From NCBI GenBank assembly GCA_020162035.1, contig JAIUNM010000022.1, forward strand, positions 1-60,132: 60,132 bases of DNA. The letters run 5' to 3'. This document shows, piece after piece, positions 25,223 through 34,748 of the stretch (positions are counted from its first letter, which is position 1; each line of letters starts with the position of its first letter). The notes beneath the pieces were generated by a model. That model was not told the DNA's origin. It searched no databases and was given only the letters and a program-made list of their open reading frames with translations. Position numbers and translations under genes: made by a program. Source of the DNA: Bacteroidota bacterium. Its GTDB lineage: Bacteria > Bacteroidota > Bacteroidia > B-17B0 > Aurantibacillaceae.

Positions 25223-25843
25223 ATGTCTTTATTAGCTTTAATTTCTTCACTTATATCAGTTTTAAACCCTATTGGCGCTGTGCCAATGTTTATTTCGTTT
25301 ACAAGTAACAGAACCCCTGAGGAAATTAAAAAAATATCTATTAAATGTACATTTTATGTGTTTTTAATTTTAGTTGTTGCTTTTGTATCTGGCAATTTAA
25401 TAATGGATTTTTTTAGTATTTCAATTAATAGCATGAAGGTTGCTGGTGGAATAATAATGTTGTTAAGTGGTGTTTCATTTATTAATAATAAACGCGATAC
25501 ACATAAAGGAATAAATCAAAAAGTTAAAATAGAAGCCATTGAAAAAGAAGATATTTCGTTTACCCCTTTAGCTATGCCTTTATTAGCAGGCCCAGGTAGC
25601 ATGTCTTACTTGGTTTCATTAAACTTTGCCGATCAAAATTTAAGCAGCATGTTAATAGTATTTTTAGCTATATTTTTAGTTTGTGCTTTTATTTTAGTTG
25701 TTTTATTAAGTTCAAGATATTTTGCAAAACTTATAGGCACATCAGGTTTAATGGCATTATCTAGGTTAATGGGATTTTTTGTAATGTGTATTGGTGTAGA
25801 ATTAATTTACACAGGGGTTAAAAATTTTGTACTACAATCTTAA
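25223..25843 (+). CDS. MarC family integral membrane protein
   Basis: A 206-residue protein with six predicted membrane segments. MarC-family signatures are present: LNPIGAVPMFISFT in the first segment, the repeat-related PLAMPLLAGPGSMSYLV after the third, and LSRLMGFFVMCIGVEL near the end. The family is widespread but has no settled function; early links to antibiotic resistance were not upheld. ATG 25223 gives MSLLALISSLISVLNPIG, the usual N-terminus. mqnA starts 3 nt after the stop, so the two are probably co-transcribed. Confidence 0.88.
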   Translation: MSLLALISSLISVLNPIGAVPMFISFTSNRTPEEIKKISIKCTFYVFLILVVAFVSGNLIMDFFSISINSMKVAGGIIMLLSGVSFINNKRDTHKGINQKVKIEAIEKEDISFTPLAMPLLAGPGSMSYLVSLNFADQNLSSMLIVFLAIFLVCAFILVVLLSSRYFAKLIGTSGLMALSRLMGFFVMCIGVELIYTGVKNFVLQS

Positions 25844-25846
25844 AAA

Positions 25847-26587
25847 ATGAAAATTTCAATTGTAAATTACACAAACACACTGCCTTTTAGATGGGCGCTA
25901 CACAATTCTAATTTTATTAAAAAGATAGATTTACAAGAAGATATTCCAAGTATTTGTGCACAAAAACTTAAATACCAACAGGTAGATGTTGCTTTAGTAC
26001 CTGTTGCATTATTGCCTGAATTAAATAATTATTATATTATAACAGAATACTGTATTGGTGCAAATAAATTAGTTGATAGCGTTAAACTGTACTCACAAGT
26101 TCCAATACACGAAGTTGAAACTATATTACTTGATTATCAATCTAAAACTTCTGTAACTCTTGTAAAAGTATTATGCAATGAACTTTGGAAGGTTAAAGTA
26201 AATTATAAAAATGCCGAAGTTGGTTTTGAAAATAATGTTACAGATAAAACTGCGGCTGTTATTATAGGCGATAGAACATTTGGTTTAAAAAACAAATTTA
26301 ACTTTGAATACGATTTAGCTACAGAATGGTTTAATTTAACAGGCTTACCTTTTGTTTTTGCAGCTTGGGTTGCTAACGAAAAATTAAATGATAATTTTAT
26401 TGAAGAGTTTAATACAGTTTTAAAATATGGAGTTAATAATATTGATAGTGCAGTAAACGAATTAAATAAAAACTATAATAAAGACTTTATAATAGATTAT
26501 TTAAAAAATAAAATTAGCTACAACTTAGATGATGGCAAAAAAATAGGGCTAGAATTATTTTTGAAAAAAATTAAACAATTAAACTAG
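25847..26587 (+). CDS. mqnA: Chorismate dehydratase of the futalosine menaquinone pathway
   Basis: A 246-residue periplasmic-binding-protein-fold enzyme that dehydrates chorismate to 3-[(1-carboxyvinyl)oxy]benzoate, the first step of the futalosine route to menaquinone. Features: VNYTNTLPFRWAL at the N-terminus, the QQVDVALVPVALLPEL segment, YCIGANKLVDSVKLYS, LDYQSKTSVTLVKVL, VIIGDRTF, and the WFNLTGLPFVFAAWV motif close to the hinge. It is normal length. Other mqn genes are not in this window. The 3' end overlaps the convergent lipid kinase gene by 17 bp. Confidence 0.9.
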   Translation: MKISIVNYTNTLPFRWALHNSNFIKKIDLQEDIPSICAQKLKYQQVDVALVPVALLPELNNYYIITEYCIGANKLVDSVKLYSQVPIHEVETILLDYQSKTSVTLVKVLCNELWKVKVNYKNAEVGFENNVTDKTAAVIIGDRTFGLKNKFNFEYDLATEWFNLTGLPFVFAAWVANEKLNDNFIEEFNTVLKYGVNNIDSAVNELNKNYNKDFIIDYLKNKISYNLDDGKKIGLELFLKKIKQLN

Positions 26588-27470
26588 GTTTAAATTTTTC
26601 GCCCACAATAACTTTTAAACCTTTATTTACACACTCAAAATTTAAGTCGCCATTTATTTCAGAAGGCTCACCATCAAAATGTATTGTGTTTATGTTTTCT
26701 CCTTTAATTGTAATTTTGTTTGATGTAAATGTTTCAACATATTTACTTTTGTAAGCCTTATGTTTTAGCACATTATTAAGCAATGTAAAAGCTCCAAAAA
26801 CTCCCATAGGTTTTACAATTACAACATGTAGTTTATTATCTTGTAAACTTGCTTGTGGTGCAATGTAAAAATCATTTCCATATTGCCCTCCGTTTGCTAT
26901 GGTAATTAAAAAAGCTTTTCGTTTAATAGTTTCTCCATTAAACACAAGTGTATAATTTTTAGCTTTATATTTTAATAACTCTTTTATTGTAATTTTAATA
27001 TAACTTTTAAAACCACGCTTTTTTGATGAGGCAAATAATTTTCCAATATGAGCGTCAAAACCTACACCACTTGTGCAAAAAAAAGGATTTCCATTAATTG
27101 TTCCGTAATCAATAAATTGTGTTTTACCTAAAACAATTTGTTGAATGGCTTTTTTTATATCCATTGATAAAGCTAAACTTCGCGCTAAACCATTTCCACT
27201 GCCTGCAGGCACAATACCAAATGAAATATTTAAATTTACTAATGAACTTGCTACTTGATTAACTGTGCCATCGCCTCCAACAGCAATAACATCAGTAAAA
27301 GATTGAGAATTAATTAACTTTTTAATTTCTTCAAAATAATCGATTGTTTTCCAAAGTACAATTTGATATTTTAAATTTTTAGGAAACTCCTCATTTATAA
27401 TAGCAATTAATTTATCAGATATTTTTTTTCCAGAATTAGGATTAATTATAAATAATATATTTCTTTCCAT
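26571..27470 (-). CDS. Diacylglycerol kinase-family lipid kinase (YegS/DgkB-like)
   Basis: A 299-residue DAGK-catalytic-domain protein. It shows the N-terminal INPNSGKK, the nucleotide-binding VIAVGGDGTVNQVASSL, the PAGSGNGLARSL loop, the IDYGTINGNPFFCTSGVGFDA strand region and a C-terminal HFDGEPSEI motif that binds metal in this family. It should phosphorylate diacylglycerol or a related lipid (ceramide or sphingoid bases are conceivable here, since the window encodes a serine palmitoyltransferase). Soluble or membrane-peripheral. It lies 21 bp downstream of the GNAT-like gene on the same strand. Confidence 0.88.
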   Translation of the reverse strand: MERNILFIINPNSGKKISDKLIAIINEEFPKNLKYQIVLWKTIDYFEEIKKLINSQSFTDVIAVGGDGTVNQVASSLVNLNISFGIVPAGSGNGLARSLALSMDIKKAIQQIVLGKTQFIDYGTINGNPFFCTSGVGFDAHIGKLFASSKKRGFKSYIKITIKELLKYKAKNYTLVFNGETIKRKAFLITIANGGQYGNDFYIAPQASLQDNKLHVVIVKPMGVFGAFTLLNNVLKHKAYKSKYVETFTSNKITIKGENINTIHFDGEPSEINGDLNFECVNKGLKVIVGEKFKPSLIV

Positions 27471-27491
27471 TTTAAATTTATTTATAATCTT

Positions 27492-28730
27492 CTATTCTTC
27501 TTTAAATGGATTTCTTGGAATCCATTCGTCTGGTTTTAAAAATTTAATTAATGATTTTTGCACTAATTTAGATATTGTATTTTGAGCTTTTATGTAACAA
27601 TATAACTCTTTAGGTTTAGCTCCAATTGTAGTTTTTATTTCTGCGGCTGTTCTACCAAAATTTATAATTTTTTTATTTTGGTTTATTGCTAATGTTACAA
27701 TATTACAAAGTGTGTTTTGGTATAATTCATACTCTTTATTTAGCTCGTAGTTTATACCTATATAATGGGCTTCTAAAACATTATCTTTTAATAAAAATGA
27801 ACTATTAAACGCAATTAACTGATTATTTTTAAAAAAACCGTAAACCTTAAATTGTTCTTTAAATATTAATTTACATTCGCTAAAATAATTGTTTGGAAGT
27901 TGAAGAAGTTTAAACTTAGCTCTTTTAAAAACCTGTATGTATAACGAATAAATTTCTGTTTCGTAAGTTTTAATTTCTGTAATATTTAGCTCTTTAATAT
28001 CTATGTCTAAAAATTTTTTTTGAATGTTTTTTGCTCTATTTCTATATTTTTTAGAAAACAATTGAATATATTCATCAAGCGAATCTACTTTTTTAGGAAA
28101 TTCTAATATTAAATTTGGCTCAACAGTAAATACCTCATATTTAAAGGTTTTAAATAATTGTTTAGGTTTTAAATGTTCTTCAAAATCTTTAATTAACACC
28201 GCCGAAATTGTACCTGTTTTAGTTTCTTCTTTACTTATTAAATCTATTGTATGTAACACCAATTGATGTTTTATTTTTTCAGGTACAGAGTTTATAAAAC
28301 AAAAACCGTGTTCGCCCGATACTAAATTATTTCCACAAGTAAATAAACGTAATAAATTTTCGTGTCTGTTTTTAATTAAATATTTTTCAAATAGTTTTAA
28401 TGTTTTGGAGCTCCTGTCAGAGTTTTCATTTTTAACTAGCTCGCCAAAAACGCCAGCATTAAAATCAGTTATTTGGCAATATAAAAATCCAATTGGTAAT
28501 TTATTTTCATAAATAACACAATAGCGCATTTGAACTTTAATGTTTTTACATTTTTCAATTAGATTTAAGAAGTTTTTATTAAAAAAAACATCGCCTGTGC
28601 ATATTTTCAATAAGTCATTTTCAGGAATTAACGCTGCTTTTTCATATAACGTAAACGAATAAGACTCAAATAGTTTACGATACGGTATAAAACGTTTTTT
28701 AGAGCTTATTGGTTTACAAAAAATAGCCAT
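27492..28730 (-). CDS. GNAT-like acyltransferase (BioF2/peptidogalycan type)
   Basis: A 412-residue cytoplasmic protein. The C-terminal half resembles the Acetyltransf_6/peptidogalycan group: FSKKYRNRAKNIQKKF, then FKNNQLIAFNSSFLLKDNVLEAHYIG, and INFGRTAAEIKTTIGAKP, the segment where an acyl donor binds. The N-terminal ~180 residues are less clear and may be a second, degenerate GNAT fold. Related proteins add amino-acid or acyl groups to cell-wall or lipid precursors. With the lipid kinase directly downstream, a lipid or envelope role is likely, but the substrate is unknown. Confidence 0.65.
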   Translation of the reverse strand: MAIFCKPISSKKRFIPYRKLFESYSFTLYEKAALIPENDLLKICTGDVFFNKNFLNLIEKCKNIKVQMRYCVIYENKLPIGFLYCQITDFNAGVFGELVKNENSDRSSKTLKLFEKYLIKNRHENLLRLFTCGNNLVSGEHGFCFINSVPEKIKHQLVLHTIDLISKEETKTGTISAVLIKDFEEHLKPKQLFKTFKYEVFTVEPNLILEFPKKVDSLDEYIQLFSKKYRNRAKNIQKKFLDIDIKELNITEIKTYETEIYSLYIQVFKRAKFKLLQLPNNYFSECKLIFKEQFKVYGFFKNNQLIAFNSSFLLKDNVLEAHYIGINYELNKEYELYQNTLCNIVTLAINQNKKIINFGRTAAEIKTTIGAKPKELYCYIKAQNTISKLVQKSLIKFLKPDEWIPRNPFKEE

Positions 28731-28737
28731 TAAGGCA

Positions 28738-28745
28738 TAAAGGTA
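28738..28745 (-). promoter_or_regulatory. Candidate -7 box before the GNAT-like gene
   Basis: Minus-strand TACCTTTA ends 7 nt before the ATG at 28730. Same core as the box before rbfA. Confidence 0.35.
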
Positions 28746-28809
28746 AAAAATACATTAAATTGAAATAATATTATACTATAAAAAACAAAAAATTAACTAA
28801 TTTTATACT

Positions 28810-29700
28810 ATGAACTTTAAAAATAGTCCGGTAATAGACCAAGTTGGAATTGAGGAACGTGTTGCGAGATTTAATACTCGAAGCATAAAAAAACAATCTA
28901 AGGTAAGTGCGTTAAAATTAGCATTAAACATGATTGATTTAACTACTCTTGAAGGGAAAGACACTGAAGGGAAAGTTATTCAAATGTGCAATAAAGCAAT
29001 GCAACCAGCCGACGGAATAAACGATTTACCTACTGTTGCAGCTGTTTGTGTTTACCCTACTTATGTTGCTATTGCAAAAAAAACTTTGGGAAATAGTGGA
29101 GTAAAGGTTGCTTCTGTTTCTACAGCTTTTCCAAGTGGAAACTCATTAAGAGAAATTAAAATTGAAGATACAAAATTTGCAGTTGAAAATGGAGCAGATG
29201 AAATTGATATGGTTATAAGCAGAGGCGAATTTTTAAAAGGAAATTATAATTTTGTTTACGACGAAATTGCTGCAATTAAAGAAACTTGTGGCACTGCAAG
29301 ATTAAAAGTAATATTAGAAACCGGAGAATTAAGTACTTTAGATAATGTTAGAAAAGCGAGCGATATAGCCATTGCTGCTGGTGCCGATTTTATTAAAACA
29401 AGTACTGGAAAAATACAACCCGCTGCTACAATGCCCGTAACTTTAGTAATGCTTGAAGCAATTAAAGACCATTATTTAAAAACCAATAAAATGATTGGTA
29501 TGAAACCTGCTGGTGGAATTAGCACAGCTAAAGCAGCTTTACAATATTTAGTTATGCTTAACGAAACTTTAGGGCAGAATTGGATGAGTAACGAATGGTT
29601 TAGATTTGGCGCAAGTAGCTTAGCTAACGATTTAATTTTACAATTAGCAAAAGAACAAAAAGGTGTTTATTATAGTAAAGATTATATAAGTATAGATTAA
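28810..29700 (+). CDS. deoC: Deoxyribose-phosphate aldolase
   Basis: A 296-residue class I aldolase that splits 2-deoxyribose 5-phosphate into glyceraldehyde 3-phosphate and acetaldehyde during deoxynucleoside breakdown. The Schiff-base Lys is K196 in ADFIKTSTGK; the second active-site Lys is in MIGMKPAGGI; the N-terminal MIDLTTLEG and VCVYPTYV segments also match DERA. It is longer than the ~220-260-residue enterobacterial form, mainly through an N-terminal extension, as in many Bacteroidota DeoC. An aldehyde dehydrogenase gene starts 4 nt after its stop. Confidence 0.92.
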   Translation: MNFKNSPVIDQVGIEERVARFNTRSIKKQSKVSALKLALNMIDLTTLEGKDTEGKVIQMCNKAMQPADGINDLPTVAAVCVYPTYVAIAKKTLGNSGVKVASVSTAFPSGNSLREIKIEDTKFAVENGADEIDMVISRGEFLKGNYNFVYDEIAAIKETCGTARLKVILETGELSTLDNVRKASDIAIAAGADFIKTSTGKIQPAATMPVTLVMLEAIKDHYLKTNKMIGMKPAGGISTAKAALQYLVMLNETLGQNWMSNEWFRFGASSLANDLILQLAKEQKGVYYSKDYISID

Positions 29701-29704
29701 TAAA

Positions 29705-31165
29705 ATGACAAAAGAAAATATTGGATTAAAGTGGGAGTACGCTCCATCACCAGAAGCAACAGATCATGCAAAAATTAATAAACAATATGAATTATTTATT
29801 AATGGAAAATTTACAAAACCCAATTCAAAAAAATGTTATAATACAATAAACCCTGCTACTGAAGAAGTAATTGCAAAAATTGCTGATGCTAATGAAAAAG
29901 ATGTTGATTTAGCTGTAACTTCAGCAAAAACAGCATACGATAAATATTGGAAAAAACTTTCTGGAGCTGAACGCGCAAAATATATTTTTAGAATTGCAAG
30001 AGTAATTCAAGAACGCAGTAGAGAATTAGCAGTTATAGAATCACTTAATGGAGGAAAAGCAATTAGAGAAAGTAGAGATTTTGATATTCCAACAGCTGCA
30101 AATCATTTTTTTTATTATGCTGGTTGGGCAGATAAATTAGAGTATGCTTTCCCAAATAAAAAAGTGCAATCGTTAGGTGTTGCAGCTCAAATTATTCCGT
30201 GGAATTTCCCACTATTAATGGCTGCCTGGAAAATTGCACCTGCTTTAGCAACTGGCAATACTGTAGTGTTAAAACCTGCTGAAAGTACTCCTTTAACTGC
30301 ATTAAAATTAGCAGAAATAATACAAGACTGTGATTTACCACCAGGTGTGGTTAATATAATAACAGGATTTGGAGCTACAGGTGCAGCAATGGTTAATCAT
30401 CCTATGGTAAGTAAAGTTGCATTTACAGGTAGTACAGATGTTGGAAAACTTATTCAAAAATCAATAGCAGGTACAACTAAAAAACTAACATTAGAACTTG
30501 GTGGTAAAGCAGCAAATATTGTATTTGATGATGCACCAATTAATCAAGCGGTTGAAGGTATTGTAAATGGAATATTTTTTAATCAAGGACATGTGTGTTG
30601 TGCAGGCTCAAGATTGTTTGTACAAGAAAATATTGCCGAAGAGGTGATATCTAAATTAAAAGCAAGAATGCAAACTTTATTAGTAGGAAATCCATTAGAT
30701 AAAAATACTGATATAGGCGCAATTAACAGTAAAGAACAACTTGATAAAATTAACAACTACCTCAAAATTGGTGTTAATGAAGGTTTAGAAATTTATCAAT
30801 CTGACAATTGTTCATTACCTAAAAAAGGATTTTTTTGTAAACCTACTTTATTTATTGGGGCTGCTCAAAGCAATAGAGTTGTGCAAGAAGAAATTTTTGG
30901 TCCTGTGTTAACCATTCAAACATTTAGAACCATTGAAGAAGTTATTGAAAAAGCAAACAATATACCTTATGGCTTAAGTGCTGGTGTTTGGACAGATAAA
31001 GGTTCAAAAATATTTAATTTAACATCAAAAATGCGTGCGGGTGTTGTTTGGGCAAATACATATAATAAATTTGATCCCACATCACCATTTGGTGGTTATA
31101 AAGAAAGTGGATTTGGACGTGAAGGAGGATTACATGGCTTAGCGCCTTATGTTAACCTAATTTAA
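29705..31165 (+). CDS. NAD(P)-dependent aldehyde dehydrogenase
   Basis: A 486-residue ALDH-superfamily enzyme. The catalytic Cys is C298 in FNQGHVCCAGSR (the usual GQxC has His for Gln). The general-base Glu is in TLELGGKAANIVF, the Asn in IPWNFPLLMAAWKIAPAL, and the cofactor loop in FTGSTDVGK; the end has SPFGGYKESGFGREGG. Immediate linkage to deoC suggests that it oxidises the acetaldehyde released by that enzyme to acetate (inference); the true substrate range is not readable. It converges on the helicase-nuclease gene with a 17-bp gap. Confidence 0.9.
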   Translation: MTKENIGLKWEYAPSPEATDHAKINKQYELFINGKFTKPNSKKCYNTINPATEEVIAKIADANEKDVDLAVTSAKTAYDKYWKKLSGAERAKYIFRIARVIQERSRELAVIESLNGGKAIRESRDFDIPTAANHFFYYAGWADKLEYAFPNKKVQSLGVAAQIIPWNFPLLMAAWKIAPALATGNTVVLKPAESTPLTALKLAEIIQDCDLPPGVVNIITGFGATGAAMVNHPMVSKVAFTGSTDVGKLIQKSIAGTTKKLTLELGGKAANIVFDDAPINQAVEGIVNGIFFNQGHVCCAGSRLFVQENIAEEVISKLKARMQTLLVGNPLDKNTDIGAINSKEQLDKINNYLKIGVNEGLEIYQSDNCSLPKKGFFCKPTLFIGAAQSNRVVQEEIFGPVLTIQTFRTIEEVIEKANNIPYGLSAGVWTDKGSKIFNLTSKMRAGVVWANTYNKFDPTSPFGGYKESGFGREGGLHGLAPYVNLI

Positions 31166-31182
31166 AAAAGAGTTTAGTGTTT

Positions 31183-34100
31183 TTACAATTCAACTAATTC
31201 ATTAAGTTCGATATAATAAAGCATTATTTTTACATTAATATACCCTAAATCTATTAATGCATTTTTATACTTTGTCATTTTTGATAAGTATAGGGCATCG
31301 TTTCTTTGACCTGTTTTATAATCTAATACTATTGTTTCACTTGCATTACTAAAAACTCTGTCTGGCCTTAAAACTAAACCATCTTTGGTAATTAATTCTT
31401 GTTCAATTTTTGAGATATAATTGTCGGAAAAATAGTTGAATAAAACAGGATGATTAAATAAAATATTTATTTGCTCTTTTAACCGTTCAATGTCTTCTAC
31501 ATTAATTTCGCCAATTAATAAACTTTTAGTTAATACATTTTCAACATCGTTAAGTGTTTTAATTTTACCCAAAATGTTATGAAAAATAATTCCATATTCT
31601 TTAGCATCTCCTAACTCTTTATTGCTATTTGAAGATTTAATTTTAACAACATCTAGTATATTTTCAAATTTAAGTTGAGAAATATTATAAACCAAAGGTT
31701 TTGATTTTTCTTTAATTTCAGCGATTTTATCTATTCCAAAAGCAAATTCATTTTTTTCATTTTTTTGAATTTTGTTTTCTTCAATAAAACTTTTTAGCCA
31801 TGCTTGTACACTGTTTTTAGGGCTTTTTTTATTAGTACTACAAATTATATGCAGATTTTGAATTGCTCTTGTAAATGCAACATATAACATGTTTGCATGA
31901 TCTAAAAGCTGATTACTCTCTTCTTCATTATACTCTATTTCAAAACCAGCATCATTAACTTGATTATTAATTTTTATAACCGCAGTAGGAAGAGTAATAT
32001 TAGAGTTGCTTATGTTAACCCATTTATATTCTTCTCTAAATAATTTCCAATTACAATAAGGAATAATTACAACAGAAAACTCTAAGCCTTTGCTGGCATG
32101 AATAGTCATAATTTTAACAGCGTTAGCATCTGAAGAAATTATAATTGAAGCTGAATTTTTTCTGTTTTCCCACCAATATAAAAATTCATTTAAGTTTGAA
32201 TTATTATTTATTAAAAAATCTAAAACCTCATCTAAAAAAAACCGAACATAATTGTAACCATGAGAGTTAAGATTTAAAGCCTTTATAATAGTTAAACAAT
32301 TATCAAATATATTTTGAAATAAAAAATCATTTTCATTCAAATTTATACCTGTTAAATTTAATAATTCAAACAAAGAAGAATTATTTGATTTTAAAAGCAA
32401 TTCGCAATATAAATTAAAATTAATTTGTTGTTTTTGGTATAAATAATTTATTACAGCAACTGCACTTATTTGATCGTTATTATTACTTAAATAATTTAAA
32501 AATGAAATTATAGTATTAACTTCTATACTGTTTTTAAGTAAAATAGATTCGTTTGAAATTATTGGAATATTTTTACTTTTTAAATAATTAGCAACTGTAT
32601 GTCCATCGCTTTTTTTTCTAACAATTACACAAATATCAGAATATTTAAAGTTTTTACTTAAAGCATTATTAATGTATTCGTGTACTAAATGTGTATTATG
32701 TTCATCTAAGGTAAGTCCTTCTAAAACATCATTTCTAATAGTGACTAAACCTTCGTTTTTTACATTTAATTTTTGTTCTAAATCATCATAAATATTACGG
32801 TCTTCATCGTGTATAAAATTTTCGGCTATATGCCTAAAAAACGTATTATTAAAATTAACAACTGTACTTGTACTTCTATAGTTTGTATCTAATATTTTTT
32901 TAGAATAATTTCTAATTAAATTATCTTCGCGTTGCTGTGTAATTTTATTTTTATTCTCAATTAATATATTTGGTAAAGTTTCAAATTGTTTCACATCAGC
33001 ATTTCTCCACCTATAAATACTTTGTTTACCATCGCCAACAATTAAATTATAAAATCCATTACTTAAAGTGTTATCTAATAAGGGTATTAAATTTTGAAAT
33101 TGTAAATTACTTGTATCTTGAAACTCATCAATTAAGTAGTGATGATATTTCTCCCCTATTCTTTCATAGATAAATGGAGTTGGTTCATTATTTATTAAAT
33201 TAAAAATAGTTTTATTAAACTCACTTAAAAATACAATTTGTTCTTCTTGCTTTGTTTGCGTTGCAATATCTTGTATTTTTTTTAATAAAAGGAGTGAGTA
33301 AATTTGTTTTGATAATAATTCATTTAATCGATATGTTTTGTAATTATCATTAATGTATAAAAGTAATTCAGTTCCAATTTGGCTAAGTTCTTCAGCTACT
33401 TTTTTAGCATCAGAAGCGCTTATTGACGCACTACTTTTCAACCAATCTTCATCAACAATAGCATCTTCAAATCTTACCCATTTATCTTTTATAAAATTAT
33501 AACGCGTTTTAATTATATTTTGAAAAACAGAAACATTACCTGCACCATTGTACTTAAAATCACCTAGTTCAAGTTCATATTTACTTAACACAATTAATGC
33601 TTTTGTAGCAATAGAATTTATTGAATTAATAAATAATTTGGTGTCAGCGTTAATTTTCTGTTTAATGTTTAATAATTGAGTTTCGTTATATTCGTTTAAT
33701 TTTTTAAAATAATTTTCGCTATCTTCTTTAGTTAGTAATTTTGTAAATTCTTTTAAATTTTTTTCAGGATCCCAACTACCACCAACATCTACTTGGTTTA
33801 ATGTGAACTCTTTTAATAAATTACTTACATATTCATCATCTCCAATTTTAGAAATTAACTCGTCTATAACAGTATTGTAAAACTCATTAGGGTCTAATTC
33901 TAAATTAAAATTTATAGGTAATCTTAAATCAAACGCAAAAGTTTTAATAAGCTTATGCGTAAAACTATCAATGGTACCAACTGCTAAATCCGAATAGTTG
34001 TGTAAAATATTTTCTAATACAATTTTAGATCTATAAATTAATTCTTCTTGCGAAACATTTAATTCTTGTGCTAATATTTTCGCAATATCAGTTGTTTTTT

Positions 34101-34305
34101 TGTTTTCAGTAATTTGTTGTAAAGAAGAAATTATTCTATCCTTCATTTCGGCAGCTGCTAAATTTGTGAACGTAATTGCCAAAATTCTTTTAAAATTATA
34201 AGTTAATTTACTTTTATCTATTAACGATAATTTTAAATACTCTTTAACTAAAGTAAAAGTTTTACCACTGCCAGCGCTTGATTTATATACAACAAAGTTT
34301 TTCAA
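31183..34305 (-). CDS. AddA-like UvrD-family helicase with C-terminal PD-(D/E)XK nuclease
   Basis: A 1040-residue double-strand-break repair helicase-nuclease. SF1 motifs: Walker A KSSAGSGKTFTLVKEYL (about 8-24), Ia AITFTNLAAAEMKDRI, GTIDSFTHKLIKTFA, Walker B HHYLIDEFQDTSN, motif III GDGKQSIYRWRNAD, motif V IMTIHASKGLEFSVVI, motif VI LYVAFTRAIQNLHII. The nuclease end shows GIIFHNILGKI, LRPDRVF and IVLDYKTGQ, the D...DxK triad. It should work with an AddB-type partner to make 3' ends for RecA, but no addB is next to it here; the gene upstream encodes a DUF937-like protein. Confidence 0.87.
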   Translation of the reverse strand: MKNFVVYKSSAGSGKTFTLVKEYLKLSLIDKSKLTYNFKRILAITFTNLAAAEMKDRIISSLQQITENKKTTDIAKILAQELNVSQEELIYRSKIVLENILHNYSDLAVGTIDSFTHKLIKTFAFDLRLPINFNLELDPNEFYNTVIDELISKIGDDEYVSNLLKEFTLNQVDVGGSWDPEKNLKEFTKLLTKEDSENYFKKLNEYNETQLLNIKQKINADTKLFINSINSIATKALIVLSKYELELGDFKYNGAGNVSVFQNIIKTRYNFIKDKWVRFEDAIVDEDWLKSSASISASDAKKVAEELSQIGTELLLYINDNYKTYRLNELLSKQIYSLLLLKKIQDIATQTKQEEQIVFLSEFNKTIFNLINNEPTPFIYERIGEKYHHYLIDEFQDTSNLQFQNLIPLLDNTLSNGFYNLIVGDGKQSIYRWRNADVKQFETLPNILIENKNKITQQREDNLIRNYSKKILDTNYRSTSTVVNFNNTFFRHIAENFIHDEDRNIYDDLEQKLNVKNEGLVTIRNDVLEGLTLDEHNTHLVHEYINNALSKNFKYSDICVIVRKKSDGHTVANYLKSKNIPIISNESILLKNSIEVNTIISFLNYLSNNNDQISAVAVINYLYQKQQINFNLYCELLLKSNNSSLFELLNLTGINLNENDFLFQNIFDNCLTIIKALNLNSHGYNYVRFFLDEVLDFLINNNSNLNEFLYWWENRKNSASIIISSDANAVKIMTIHASKGLEFSVVIIPYCNWKLFREEYKWVNISNSNITLPTAVIKINNQVNDAGFEIEYNEEESNQLLDHANMLYVAFTRAIQNLHIICSTNKKSPKNSVQAWLKSFIEENKIQKNEKNEFAFGIDKIAEIKEKSKPLVYNISQLKFENILDVVKIKSSNSNKELGDAKEYGIIFHNILGKIKTLNDVENVLTKSLLIGEINVEDIERLKEQINILFNHPVLFNYFSDNYISKIEQELITKDGLVLRPDRVFSNASETIVLDYKTGQRNDALYLSKMTKYKNALIDLGYINVKIMLYYIELNELVEL

Positions 34306-34310
34306 AAATG

Positions 34311-34736
34311 TTATTTAAATAAATTGCCTAATAAACCACCAATACCGCTATTTGAACCTCCGATATTCTTTAATATATCTTGCAAATCGAAACTATTATC
34401 ATTTGAGTCATTTGTTTTTTTAACTAAATTATCTAATACTTTAGGGATTAAGCTACCAGCAATTTGGTTGGCTTGTGTGTTATCTAAATTAAATTTTTGC
34501 ATTAAATCTGTAACAACATTATTAGAAATTGTTGAATTTAAATTTGTACTTGAATTGTTAAACATTCCAATAACATTATTTAAATTTCCTCCAATTGCTT
34601 GATTTTTCAGAGTATCAAAAATTGAATTAGCTGTGCTACTTATTGCTTCATTATTTTTTTCATTAGGAATAGCAGAGTTGTTAATAATAGCATCACACGC
34701 ATGTTCTTTTACTAAATTTATTAAATTGTTTATCAT
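34311..34736 (-). CDS. DUF937-like small protein
   Basis: A 141-residue protein, rich in Asn, Ser and Gly, with no signal peptide. It resembles the DUF937/YidB-like group: NLINLVKEHACDAII at the start, a helical middle (FNLDNTQANQIAGSLIPKVL), and a C-terminal glycine-rich tail GGSNSGIGGLLGNLFK. Function unknown. It lies between nadE (12 bp upstream on the same strand) and the AddA-like gene (5 bp downstream), so all three are probably one transcript. Confidence 0.7.
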   Translation of the reverse strand: MINNLINLVKEHACDAIINNSAIPNEKNNEAISSTANSIFDTLKNQAIGGNLNNVIGMFNNSSTNLNSTISNNVVTDLMQKFNLDNTQANQIAGSLIPKVLDNLVKKTNDSNDNSFDLQDILKNIGGSNSGIGGLLGNLFK

Positions 34737-34748
34737 ATACTTTTGTTT

